Below are positions 17,948 through 27,466 of a DNA stretch of 64,000 bases, piece by piece. Positions within the stretch are counted from its first letter, which is position 1, and each line of letters begins with the position of its first letter. Below the pieces are notes generated by a model. That model saw nothing but the letters and a program-made list of their open reading frames with translations. It did not search any database and was not told the DNA's origin. Origin of the DNA: Wenzhouxiangella sp042310355 (GTDB lineage Bacteria > Pseudomonadota > Gammaproteobacteria > Xanthomonadales > Wenzhouxiangellaceae); the NCBI RefSeq assembly GCF_042310355.1, contig NZ_JBHJMR010000014.1:13843-77842 (forward strand), given 5' to 3'. Made by a program: the position numbers and the translations under genes.

Positions 17948-18370
17948 ATGAAGGCGCGTCCCGGGCATTCGACTCACCGGCTGGTGTATCTGTCGCTTGC
18001 CTACGGCTTTGTCGGCCTCGGAGCGATCGGCGCCATCCTGCCGGTCATGCCGACCACGCCGTTCCTGCTGTTGGCGCTGTGGGCCGCGGCGCGCTCGTCG
18101 CCGAGGCTGCGCTTCAAGCTTTACCGCCATCCGCGCTACGGCCAGTCGCTGCGCGCCTGGCATCGGCACGGTGCCGTGCCCGCTCGCGCCAAACTGGCCG
18201 CCTGCCTGCTCATGGCCGTCAGCCTGTGGGTGTTGTGGCTGAGCGGCGCAGCGCCCTTCGTGCTGACCACGGTCGCGCTGTTTTTCACCGCCGTGGCCAC
18301 CTTCATTCTCTCCCGCCCCACTCACACGACCCAGCCCGACGATCCACGCCGATGCAACCTGAATCGATAG
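17948..18370 (+). CDS. DUF454 (YbaN-like) inner-membrane protein
   Basis: This 140-residue protein has two to three hydrophobic segments and the DUF454 signature: FVGLGAIGAILPVMPTTPF near residue 20, then LWAAARSSPRLRFKLYRHPRYG. Its function is unknown. The ATG at 17948 has GGGGAG ten bases upstream; earlier ATGs at 17906 and 17921 fall inside the NsrR-type operator and are rejected. It overlaps nnrS by 19 bp. As first gene of an NsrR-controlled unit, it may act in nitric-oxide stress or respiration. Confidence 0.88.
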   Translation: MKARPGHSTHRLVYLSLAYGFVGLGAIGAILPVMPTTPFLLLALWAAARSSPRLRFKLYRHPRYGQSLRAWHRHGAVPARAKLAACLLMAVSLWVLWLSGAAPFVLTTVALFFTAVATFILSRPTHTTQPDDPRRCNLNR

Positions 18371-19551
18371 CCGTCTCGCGTCCGACGGCGCTTTGGGCCT
18401 ACCCTTTCCGGCCCTTCTTCGCTGCCACCGCGATCTACGCGATCGCGGGCATTGGCGCCTGGCTCGGCGTTCTGCTGCTGGGCTGGCCGCTGGCGGGTAG
18501 CTACCTGCCGATGCAGTGGCACAGCCACGAAATGCTCTTCGGAATGGTGGCCGCCGCCGTTGCCGGCTTCCTGCTCACCGCCATGTGCAACTGGACCGGC
18601 GCCGCACCGCTGTCGGGCTCGAAGCTGCAGATGCTGTTCGGTCTGTGGCTGGCGGGCCGGGTCGCGATGTGGCTCTCCAACTGGCTGCCGCTGGCGCTGG
18701 TGGCAGTGATCGACCTGACCTTCCTGGCAGCGGTCGCCGTCTACGCCGGCCGGGTCATCATCGGCTCGGGCAGTTTCCGCAATCTGCCGCTGGTCGCCGT
18801 GGTCAGCGCACTGTGGCTGGCCAACCTGCTCTTTCACGCCGCGGTATTGAATGGCGATCCCGCCCTGGTGCAGCGCGCGGAACTAGGCGCCATGCTCCTG
18901 ATCGTGATGTTGATCGTGATCATCGGCGGCCGCATCACGCCGGCGTTCACGCGCAACTGGATGATGCGCGGGCAGATCGATCCCGCCTGCGTGAAGACCC
19001 GGCCCTGGGCCGAGGCTGCCAGCATCAGTGCGACGGCCTTGCTGGCCCTGCTCCTTCTGGCCGGCGCACCCGCCGCCGTCGCGGCCGGCATGGCGGCTGT
19101 CGCCGGCCTGGCCAATGCAATCCGGGTGATCGGATGGAGCGGCTGGCGCGCGCGACGGGAGCCGCTGGTGTGGATCCTGCACGCCGGCTATGCCTGGATC
19201 CCGCTGGGCCTGCTGCTGATGGCGGTGGCCTACGGCTTGCCCGGCATTCCGCGAACGGCCTGGCTTCACGCCCTGGGACCGGGTGCAATGGCCGTGATGA
19301 TCGTCGGTGTCATGACGCGTGTCGCGCTCGGCCATACCGGGCGAGACCTCGAGCTGCCGCGCGGCGCGGTTGCCTGCTATGCGTTGATTCTCATCGCCGC
19401 ACTCGTTCGCCTGGCCACGGCGCTCGACTGGATGCCCTGGCGCCTCGGAGTGACGACCACGACCGCCGCATGGGCGGGCGCCTTCGGGGTATTTCTTTGG
19501 ATTTACCTGCCGATCCTGGTCGCCCCGCGCGCCGACGGCCGTCCCGGCTGA
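18352..19551 (+). CDS. nnrS: NnrS family haem/copper membrane protein, nitric-oxide response
   Basis: NnrS is a polytopic inner-membrane protein that protects against nitric-oxide stress. The ATG at 18352 gives 399 residues starting near ALWAYPFRPFF, the conserved NnrS opening. About twelve hydrophobic segments follow. Typical blocks are MQWHSHEMLFGMVAAAVAGF, with the histidines, near residue 58; GRITPAFTRNWM near 194; and LGHTGRDLELP near 330. It lies between the DUF454 gene and nsrR in one operon, which supports an NO-related role. Confidence 0.95.
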   Translation: MQPESIAVSRPTALWAYPFRPFFAATAIYAIAGIGAWLGVLLLGWPLAGSYLPMQWHSHEMLFGMVAAAVAGFLLTAMCNWTGAAPLSGSKLQMLFGLWLAGRVAMWLSNWLPLALVAVIDLTFLAAVAVYAGRVIIGSGSFRNLPLVAVVSALWLANLLFHAAVLNGDPALVQRAELGAMLLIVMLIVIIGGRITPAFTRNWMMRGQIDPACVKTRPWAEAASISATALLALLLLAGAPAAVAAGMAAVAGLANAIRVIGWSGWRARREPLVWILHAGYAWIPLGLLLMAVAYGLPGIPRTAWLHALGPGAMAVMIVGVMTRVALGHTGRDLELPRGAVACYALILIAALVRLATALDWMPWRLGVTTTTAAWAGAFGVFLWIYLPILVAPRADGRPG

Positions 19552-19561
19552 GCATCCCGCC

Positions 19562-20005
19562 ATGCGACTGACACACCACGCCGACCTGGCCCTTCGCGTG
19601 CTCATGCACCTGGCGCTGAGCGGTGACCGCCGCGTGACGATCCAGGAGGTCTCCGAGGCCTTCGGCATTTCCCGCAATCACCTGATGAAGGTCGCCCATC
19701 AGCTCGCCGGCCTGGGCTACGTCGAGTCGACGCGCGGCAGCGGCGGCGGCATTCGCCTGGGTGCGGCCCCGGAGACCATGGTCATCGGGCGCGTCCTGCG
19801 CGACATGGAACCCGACTTCGGCCTGGTCGAGTGCTTCCGCCCGGAGAACCGCTGCATCATCACGCCGGCTTGCGCCCTGCCGCGCATGCTCGACGAAGCG
19901 CTGCGCGCCTTTCTCGACGTGCTCGACGGCTACACGCTTGCCGACCTGGTCACGCCCGAAATCGCGCCGGAAATGGCCCGCCTCCTGAAGCTCCGCATCG
20001 AATAG
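19562..20005 (+). CDS. nsrR: Rrf2-family nitric-oxide-sensing repressor NsrR
   Basis: NsrR is an iron-sulfur repressor that loses DNA binding when its cluster reacts with nitric oxide. The 147 residues open MRLTHHADLALRVLMHLAL, with an Rrf2 winged helix (ISRNHLMKVAHQLAGLGY). The cluster cysteines are C91, C98 and C104 in ECFRPENRCIITPAC, matching the NsrR rather than the IscR pattern; spacing between the first two is slightly wider than in E. coli. It ends the operon headed by an NsrR-type operator, so autoregulation is expected. Confidence 0.93.
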   Translation: MRLTHHADLALRVLMHLALSGDRRVTIQEVSEAFGISRNHLMKVAHQLAGLGYVESTRGSGGGIRLGAAPETMVIGRVLRDMEPDFGLVECFRPENRCIITPACALPRMLDEALRAFLDVLDGYTLADLVTPEIAPEMARLLKLRIE

Positions 20006-20062
20006 CCATCGAGTGCCCCATTAGCCGGCAATCGAGGGCGCGCAACGGTACAATCTCGCGCC

Positions 20063-20854
20063 ATGGAACTGATCGATATCGGCTGCAACCTCACCCACGA
20101 CTCCTTCGACGCCGATCGCGAGACGGTCATCGAGACCGCCCGCCAGGCCGGCGTGGCGCAGATGGTCGTCACCGGGGCGACGGAGGCGGGTAGCGTCCAG
20201 GCGCGAGAGCTGGCCGCTGAATGGCCCGGCGTCCTGTTCGCCACCGCCGGCGTCCACCCGCATCACGCCGAAGCGGTTACCGGCGAGAGCCTGAGCGTCC
20301 TGGCCGACTTGCACGAAGCGAACAACGTGGTCGCCGTGGGCGAATGCGGGCTCGACTACTTTCGCGACTTTTCCCCGCGCCCGGCGCAGCGCAGGGCCTT
20401 CGAAAAGCAGCTCGAACTGGCCGTCGACTGCGGCAAGCCGGTATTCCTGCACCAGCGCGATGCCCACGACGACTTCGTGGCGATTTTCCGCGAGTTTCGT
20501 CCGCAGCTGGCCGGCGCGGTCGTGCACTGCTTCACCGACACCCGCGATGCCATGCTGGAATACCTGGAGATGGACTGCCACATCGGGATTACCGGCTGGA
20601 TCTGCGACGAGCGTCGCGGCCGGCACCTGAAGGATTTCGTGCACGAGATTCCCGCCGAGCGCCTGATGCTCGAGACCGACGCGCCCTACCTCAAGCCGCG
20701 CAACATGAAACCGAAGATCAAGACCCGCCGCAACGAGCCGCAGTGGCTACCCTGGATCGCCGGCACCGTCGCCGCCTGCCGAGGCACCAGCCCCGATCAG
20801 CTGGCCGAGGAGACCACCACCACGGCGCGGCGCTTCTTTCGCTTGACCGGCTAG
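20063..20854 (+). CDS. tatD: TatD family metal-dependent 3'-5' exonuclease
   Basis: This 263-residue protein aligns throughout with E. coli TatD, a Mg-dependent 3'-5' exonuclease of the amidohydrolase fold. Shared blocks include ELIDIGCNLTHDSF, TAGVHPHHAEAV, VAVGECGLDYFRDFS, PVFLHQRDAHDDF, VVHCFTDTRDAM, GITGWICDERRG and LMLETDAPYLKPR. As in TatD proper, the first metal-site motif reads IGCNLT rather than HxH. It is unlinked to tatABC and follows nsrR by 57 bp. Confidence 0.95.
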   Translation: MELIDIGCNLTHDSFDADRETVIETARQAGVAQMVVTGATEAGSVQARELAAEWPGVLFATAGVHPHHAEAVTGESLSVLADLHEANNVVAVGECGLDYFRDFSPRPAQRRAFEKQLELAVDCGKPVFLHQRDAHDDFVAIFREFRPQLAGAVVHCFTDTRDAMLEYLEMDCHIGITGWICDERRGRHLKDFVHEIPAERLMLETDAPYLKPRNMKPKIKTRRNEPQWLPWIAGTVAACRGTSPDQLAEETTTTARRFFRLTG

Positions 20855-20968
20855 TGGGCCATGCGGCCCCGACCTACACCGCCACGCATCAGGCGTTTTG
20901 GTCATTCGAAACTTCGGATTTCGAGTTTGTTTCGAATTTGGCGCTTGAGATTTGGTGCTTTCCCCGCG

Positions 20969-22096
<1,128 letters not shown>

Positions 22097-22166
22097 ATGC
22101 TGCGTTGTTTCCTTGGGATTTCGGCTTCGCGTCGTTTCATGGTCGAGCGACCCGCCGAAACCCGAA

Positions 22167-22547
22167 TTACTTGAAAAAGCGGATCGAGAGCGGATAAGGC
22201 CAGACTTCGCCCTCGGAAGCCTTGACCCCGCCGATGATCGGGAAGATCAGGCTGAGCAGGCCCAGCGCCATGAGCACGAGGATGCCAAGACCGAAGGCCA
22301 GAATGAGGATGCCGCCGATGATGCCGTAGATGAACGCGCTGATCATCCAGTTGAAGATCACGTAGCCGTGCGGCTGCAGGCCCGGAAGATCATCCTTCTT
22401 GAGAATGTAGATGACGATCGGAACGATCAGACCCGCCATGGGCACGACCAGGCCCGAGAGCATCGAAAGATGCAGGATCATCGCCCAGGTGTTGGTGTCT
22501 TTATCTCCAGCCGTGTCGCCGGACTCCGGGGAATACTCTTCGTTCAT
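22167..22547 (-). CDS. DUF4870 membrane protein
   Basis: This 126-residue protein has an acidic N-terminal tail of about 20 residues. Two long hydrophobic stretches follow, one at about 21-48 (AMILHLSMLSGLVVPMAGL) and one at about 65-100. The block QPHGYVIFNWMISAFIYG matches the DUF4870 family of small predicted inner-membrane proteins. GGAG precedes the ATG. The function is unknown. It lies 36 bp after exbD and 70 bp before the desaturase gene, all on the minus strand. Confidence 0.88.
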   Translation of the reverse strand: MNEEYSPESGDTAGDKDTNTWAMILHLSMLSGLVVPMAGLIVPIVIYILKKDDLPGLQPHGYVIFNWMISAFIYGIIGGILILAFGLGILVLMALGLLSLIFPIIGGVKASEGEVWPYPLSIRFFK

Positions 22548-22583
22548 CTTGGGCTCCAGGTGATTCGGAATGGCTCGGCCGCG

Positions 22584-22991
22584 CTACTGGTTCTCGGTAG
22601 CGACCGAGATATTGCTGATGCCGACGACGTTGGCCGAATCGAGCACCTGCACCAGGGCATTGGTATTCGCATCCGGGTGTGCCGCGACGATCAGCGGCGA
22701 CTGCGGGCTCTGGGCGAACTCGCGCTCGAGGTTGGCGCGAATGGCCTCGGGCTCCACGCGGCGCTTGTTGACCGTAACCATGCTGGCCTGGTCGATGCGC
22801 ACGACGATCGGCAGGTCTTCGTCTTCCTGCACGGTCTTGGTGTCGCTGTCCGACGGCCTCGAGATATCCAGGCCCTGTTCGCGGACGAAGGAGGTGGTCA
22901 CGATGAAGAAGATCAACATGATGAACACGATGTCGAGCATCGGCGTGATGTTGATCTCGGCTTCTTCCTCTGGGCGATGGCGTCTACGCAT
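22584..22991 (-). CDS. exbD: ExbD/TolR family proton-channel subunit (orphan)
   Basis: This 135-residue protein has a short basic cytoplasmic head (MRRRHRPEEEAEINITPMLD), one transmembrane helix with the essential Asp in PMLDIVFIMLIFFIV and a periplasmic domain, as in ExbD. ExbD works with ExbB to couple the proton gradient to TonB or a TonB-like protein. No exbB or tonB gene is present in the window, so its partner must be elsewhere. The ATG at 22991 is chosen over a 194-codon frame that reads back into glmU. There is no strong Shine-Dalgarno sequence. Confidence 0.92.
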   Translation of the reverse strand: MRRRHRPEEEAEINITPMLDIVFIMLIFFIVTTSFVREQGLDISRPSDSDTKTVQEDEDLPIVVRIDQASMVTVNKRRVEPEAIRANLEREFAQSPQSPLIVAAHPDANTNALVQVLDSANVVGISNISVATENQ

Positions 22992-23067
22992 TTTGCAACG
23001 AAATCTCTGGCGAAAAACTGTAAGGTGACGAGAATACCGCAGGGACACCCCCTGCGCCAACTCCGGT

Positions 23068-24429
23068 TCAGGATTTTTTGTCGTTTCGGGTGGGTCGTTC
23101 CCAGTCGGGCACGCTGCGCTGCCGGGTCCTGGCGAGGGTAAGCTGGCCGTCGGGCGCATCCGAGGCAATCACGCTCCCGGCGCCGATTGTGGCATCACTC
23201 CCTATTCTGACAGGCGCGACCAGCGAAGAGTTCGATCCGATGAAGGCCCGGTCACCGATCACGGTTTGGTGCTTGTTGGCGCCGTCGTAGTTGCAGGTGA
23301 TCGTGCCGGCACCGATGTTCGCATCTTTACCGACCTCGGCGTCGCCGATGTAGCTCAGGTGCGAGGCCTTGGCGCCAGCGGCCAGTTTCGCCTTCTTGGT
23401 CTCGACGAAGTTGCCCACCTTCACCCCCGCCGCCAGTTCGGTGCCCGCGCGCAGGCGCGCAAACGGCCCGACCGAGCAGGCGCCGGTCGTGCGCACGCCC
23501 TCGAGCACGCTCATCGGCTCGATCCGGGTGCCGGCGGCCAGGTCACAGCCGCGCACCACGCAGCCGGGCCCGATCACGACGCCGTCACCGAATCGATTGT
23601 GCCCTTCGAGAACCACGTTGACATCGATACAGACATCGCGGCCGCTGTACACCGGGCCGCGCACCTGAACCGATTCGGGATCGAGCAGCGTAACACCGTC
23701 GTCCAGCAGCGACGCGCGGGCGCGACGCTGGAAGACTTGCTCGAGCTCGGCAAGCTGGGCGCGGTCATTGGCGCCGAGCAACTCATCGGCGTGCTCTGCC
23801 ACGACCGCGTCCACGCGTCGGCCCTCATCGGCCGCGTGTGCGATGCAGTCAGTCAGGTAGTACTCGCCCTGCGCATTGTCGTCGCTGATCCGGTCGATCC
23901 AGCCCGACAGCTCGGCCGCCTGGGCGCACAGCACGCCACTATTGACTTCCCGGATACGGCGCTGCTCGTCGCTGGCGTCCTTCTCCTCGCGGATCGCCAC
24001 CACCCGGCCGTCGCTGCGAACGATTCGTCCGTAGCCGGTGGGATCGTCGGCGAGAAAGCTCAGCACCGCCAGGTCCGCATCGCTGTCGAGCAGTTGCGCC
24101 AGCGTGCCGGCGCGAATCAGCGGCATGTCGCCGGGAAGCACCAGCACGCGGGCCGCGGGATCGATCCCCGGCAGCGCCTGCGCCGTGGCATGACCGGTGC
24201 CGCGCCGCTCGGACTGCAGCACCCATTCGATGCCCTGCCCGTCGAGCTCGCCACGAACCTGATCGGCTCCCGCACCGATGACGACACGAATGGCGCCGGG
24301 CTCCAGCGCCCTCACCGCATCGACCAGATGCTGCAGCATGGCCTGCCCGCCGACCGGCTGCAGCACTTTCGGCCGGGCCGAGTTCATGCGCTTGCCTTCG
24401 CCGGCGGCGAGGATGATCACTTCCAGCAT
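23068..24429 (-). CDS. glmU: Bifunctional GlmU: N-acetyltransferase and UDP-GlcNAc pyrophosphorylase
   Basis: GlmU makes UDP-N-acetylglucosamine for peptidoglycan and LPS. The 453 residues comprise an N-terminal uridyltransferase (IILAAGEGKRMNSARPKVL, with the nucleotide-binding Gly-rich loop) and a C-terminal left-handed beta-helix acetyltransferase from about residue 250. The latter has the active-site stretch ETKKAKLAAGAKASHLSYIGD and the FIGSNSSLVAPV repeats. The family length is normal. It is transcribed away from the sRNA/polA region and is followed by exbD after 76 bp. Confidence 0.98.
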   Translation of the reverse strand: MLEVIILAAGEGKRMNSARPKVLQPVGGQAMLQHLVDAVRALEPGAIRVVIGAGADQVRGELDGQGIEWVLQSERRGTGHATAQALPGIDPAARVLVLPGDMPLIRAGTLAQLLDSDADLAVLSFLADDPTGYGRIVRSDGRVVAIREEKDASDEQRRIREVNSGVLCAQAAELSGWIDRISDDNAQGEYYLTDCIAHAADEGRRVDAVVAEHADELLGANDRAQLAELEQVFQRRARASLLDDGVTLLDPESVQVRGPVYSGRDVCIDVNVVLEGHNRFGDGVVIGPGCVVRGCDLAAGTRIEPMSVLEGVRTTGACSVGPFARLRAGTELAAGVKVGNFVETKKAKLAAGAKASHLSYIGDAEVGKDANIGAGTITCNYDGANKHQTVIGDRAFIGSNSSLVAPVRIGSDATIGAGSVIASDAPDGQLTLARTRQRSVPDWERPTRNDKKS

Positions 24430-24532
24430 TGAAAACCACTACCCCTAGAAATCTGACGGCCAGTATATCGCTCGATGCGGAGCTCCGAGCCTGGGTTTCA
24501 GGGGGGAAAAGCGTACGGGGGCGATTTCAGAA

Positions 24533-24568
24533 TAAAAAAGGCCCCGGGCGAGGGAGGACCCGGGGCCT
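24533..24568 (-). terminator. Rho-independent terminator of the sX13-like RNA
   Basis: A 10-bp perfect stem AGGCCCCGGG/CCCGGGGCCT (24539-24548, 24559-24568) is followed on the minus strand by six T residues and ATT. It would also stop readthrough from polA. Confidence 0.92.
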
Positions 24569-24645
24569 GTACTCGGATCCGGTTTGGGGACTGTAACCGA
24601 ATCCTCTTGGTTCGCCTAGGGAGGGAAGCGAACCAATACCATGCG
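24533..24645 (-). ncRNA. sX13-like small RNA with C-rich loops, downstream of polA
   Basis: Three hairpins follow each other on the minus strand. The first is TTGGTTCGC/GCGAACCAA (24636-24607) with loop TTCCCTCCCTAG. The second is AACCGaATCC/GGATcCGGTT (24604-24575) with loop ACAGTCCCCA. The third is a terminator at 24568-24539 with loop TCCTCCCTCG. A -35 TTGCGC and -10 TAATTA with a 17-bp spacer lie just upstream, giving a transcript of about 112 nt. Size, C-rich loops and location after polA all match the known Xanthomonas sRNA sX13, which pairs with G-rich mRNA sites. No conserved protein frame overlaps it. Confidence 0.75.
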
Positions 24646-24736
24646 CATGGTAATTAATCAGACCGGAGGCCACGCGCAAAAGTTCCAGAAATTCCGCCAA
24701 TTTTCGAAAAAATTTTTTCCCTTTAAAATCAGTGGT

Positions 24737-27460
24737 TTAGTGAGCGGCTTCCCAATCAGGCCCGCTATTGGCTTCGACCAGCAATTCAACGTCGAGTTTC
24801 GCGGCATTCTGCATGCGCTCGACGACCCCCCGGCGTACCGATTCCAGCGCCTGTTCATCGACTTCCAGTATGAGTTCGTCGTGCACCTGCATGACCAGCC
24901 GGGCGGGCACGTCCTCGCCCTGGATCCAGTCGTCGACGTCGATCATGGCGCGCTTGATGATGTCGGCCGCCGTGCCCTGCATGGGGGCGTTGATGGCCGC
25001 GCGCTCGGCCGCCTGGCGGCGCTGCCCGTTGCGTGAGCGAATCTCGTCGGCCCACAGGCGTCGCCCGAACAGGGTTTCCACGTAGCCCTGTTCGCGGGCG
25101 CGCTGGCGAATGTCTTCCATGAAGTCGCGCACGCCGGTGTAGCGGTCGAAATAGCGGTCGATGTATTCCTGCGCCTCGTTGCGGGGCAACTCGAGCTGGC
25201 GCGACAGGCCCCAGGCGCTCATGCCGTACATCAGGCCGAAATTGATCGCCTTGGCCGCGCGTCGCCGGTTGTCGTCGACGTCGTCGACGGCCAGGCCGAA
25301 CACCTCGGCGGCCGTGGCGCGGTGAATGTCCTCGCCGTCGGCAAAGGCGGCGAGCAGGCGCTCGTCGCCCGACAGATGCGCCATGATGCGAAGCTCGATC
25401 TGCGAGTAGTCGGCGGCCAGCAGCACCGTGCCCTCGGGCGCGATAAAGGCCTTGCGGATGCGCCGCCCCTCGGGCGTGCGGATCGGAATGTTCTGCAGGT
25501 TGGGGTCGGTCGAGGACAGCCGGCCGGTCGCGGCGACCGCCTGGTGGTAGTGGGTGTGGATGCGTCCGGTGCGGGCATGGATCCGCTCGGGCAGGCGGTC
25601 GGTGTAGGTGTTCTTGAGCTTGGCCAGGCCGCGATGCTCGAGGATCAGCTTGGGCAGCTCGTGGCCTTCGATGGCCAGTTCCTGCAACACGTCTTCGGCC
25701 GTGGAAGGCTGCCCCTTGGGCGTCTTGCGCTTGACCGGCAGGCCGAGCTGGTCGAACAGGATTTCCTGCAGCTGCTTGGGCGAGCCCAGGTTGAATTCCC
25801 GGCCGGCCTCTTCGAAGGCCGCATCGACCAGCTGGTCGAGACGCTTTTCGAGCTCGCGGCTCTGCTTGACCAGCACATCGGCGTCCAGCGCCACGCCGGT
25901 GCGCTCCATGCGCGCCAGAACCGGGATGAGCGGAATCTCCAGCTCGCGGTAGACGCGGCTGGGCCCCTCGAGCTTCTCGAGCTTCGGCCACAGGTGCTCG
26001 TGCAGCGCCAGGGTCACTTCGGCGTCCTCGCCGGCGTATTCGGCGGCGGTGGCGACCGGCACCTGGTCGAAGGTCACCTGGCTCTTGCCCTTGCCGGCCA
26101 CCGCTTCATAGGACGTCGTCTGGCGGCCCAGATAGCGCGTGGCCAGGGAGTCCATGTCGTGGCGCGTGCCCGAGGAGTGGTAGGTGTAGGACTCGAGCAT
26201 GGTGTCGTGCCGGATGCCCCCGAGCCGAATGCCGGCGCGTTCGAGCACGTTGAGGTCGTATTTCAGGTGCTGGCCGACCTTGGGCCGCTCCTCGTCCTCG
26301 ATGATGCCGCGCAGGGCCTCGATGGCTTCCTCGGCGCTGAACTCGTTGTTCTGGTCGGCGTGCGCCAGCGGCACGTACCAGGCCTTGCCCGCCTCGACGG
26401 CGAAGGAAAAGCCCACCAGGTCGGCGTCGAGCGGTTCCAGGCTGGTGGTCTCGGTGTCGAAGGCGATCAGCTCGGCCGACTGCAGGGCCTCGACCAGGGC
26501 TTCGAGCTGCTTTTTGGTGGTCACCGTCTCGACCTCGAGTTCCCCGCCCGCGCCGCCGTGTTCGCCCTCGCCTTCGCTGTACTGCTTGAGCCAGGTCGAA
26601 AAGCCGAAGCGCTTGAGCAGCTCGACCATGCGCTCGCGGTCGGGCTCGGCGCGCTTGAGCGCTTCGAAGCCGCCCTCGAGCTCGACCGAATCGTCGAGTT
26701 CGACCAGCTCGCGCGAGAGCCTGAGCTGGTCGAGCCCGCCCCTGAGGTTGTCGCCGATCTTGCCGCCGATCTCGTCGGCGTGCTCAATCACGCCGTCGAG
26801 ATCACCGTAGGCCTTGAGCCACTTCACCGCCGTCTTGGGCCCGACCTTGTCCACGCCCGGGATGTTGTCCGAACTGTCGCCGACGAGCGCCAGCAGGTCG
26901 CCGACGAGTTCCGGACCGACACCGAACTTCTCCTCGACCGCCCCGGGATCGTAGCGCTTGTCCTGCATGGTGTCCTCGAGCACGACGCCGTCGGTGACGA
27001 GCTGGGCCAGGTCCTTGTCGCCCGAGGAGATCAGCACCGGCTGGCCGGCCTCCCGAGCCTGTCGGGTGAGCGTGGCGATCACGTCGTCGGCCTCGACGCC
27101 CTCGATCACCAGCCGCGGCAGGCCCATGGCGTCGATCAGTTCGTGCAGCGGCTCGATCTGCCCTCTGAGTTCATCCGGCATGGGCGGACGCGTGGCCTTG
27201 TAGTCCGCATAGGTCTCGTGCCGGAAGGTCTTGCCCGGGGCGTCGAAGATGACGGCCACGTACTCCGGCTCGTAGTGCTCGAGCATGCGCCGCACCATGT
27301 TGGCCACGCCGAAGATCGCACCGGTGGGCTGACCGTCGCCGCTGGTCAGGCTGGGCAGCGCGTGAAACGCCCGGTACAGGTAGGACGAGCCATCGACGAG
27401 GCAGAGTTGGAACGGGTGGGTCATGACGAGCAGTTCGCAGCCGGTTGAAGGAGTCCGCAC
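24737..27460 (-). CDS. polA: DNA polymerase I
   Basis: PolA acts in Okazaki-fragment processing and repair. The 907 residues contain the 5' nuclease (LVDGSSYLYRAFHALP, then EGVEADDVIATL and a GDSSDNIPGV loop), an apparently active 3'-5' exonuclease (AFDTETTSLEP, GQHLKYDLNVLE, YAGEDAEVT) and the polymerase motifs A (LAADYSQIELRIMAHLS), B (RRAAKAINFGLMYG) and C (MQVHDELILEV). The start at 27460 has GGGAG seven bases upstream and lies 6 bp after the ABC ATPase gene; an ATG 12 codons later (27424) is a possible alternative. The gene precedes the sX13-like RNA. Confidence 0.98.
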   Translation of the reverse strand: MRTPSTGCELLVMTHPFQLCLVDGSSYLYRAFHALPSLTSGDGQPTGAIFGVANMVRRMLEHYEPEYVAVIFDAPGKTFRHETYADYKATRPPMPDELRGQIEPLHELIDAMGLPRLVIEGVEADDVIATLTRQAREAGQPVLISSGDKDLAQLVTDGVVLEDTMQDKRYDPGAVEEKFGVGPELVGDLLALVGDSSDNIPGVDKVGPKTAVKWLKAYGDLDGVIEHADEIGGKIGDNLRGGLDQLRLSRELVELDDSVELEGGFEALKRAEPDRERMVELLKRFGFSTWLKQYSEGEGEHGGAGGELEVETVTTKKQLEALVEALQSAELIAFDTETTSLEPLDADLVGFSFAVEAGKAWYVPLAHADQNNEFSAEEAIEALRGIIEDEERPKVGQHLKYDLNVLERAGIRLGGIRHDTMLESYTYHSSGTRHDMDSLATRYLGRQTTSYEAVAGKGKSQVTFDQVPVATAAEYAGEDAEVTLALHEHLWPKLEKLEGPSRVYRELEIPLIPVLARMERTGVALDADVLVKQSRELEKRLDQLVDAAFEEAGREFNLGSPKQLQEILFDQLGLPVKRKTPKGQPSTAEDVLQELAIEGHELPKLILEHRGLAKLKNTYTDRLPERIHARTGRIHTHYHQAVAATGRLSSTDPNLQNIPIRTPEGRRIRKAFIAPEGTVLLAADYSQIELRIMAHLSGDERLLAAFADGEDIHRATAAEVFGLAVDDVDDNRRRAAKAINFGLMYGMSAWGLSRQLELPRNEAQEYIDRYFDRYTGVRDFMEDIRQRAREQGYVETLFGRRLWADEIRSRNGQRRQAAERAAINAPMQGTAADIIKRAMIDVDDWIQGEDVPARLVMQVHDELILEVDEQALESVRRGVVERMQNAAKLDVELLVEANSGPDWEAAH

Positions 27461-27466
27461 ATGGTA

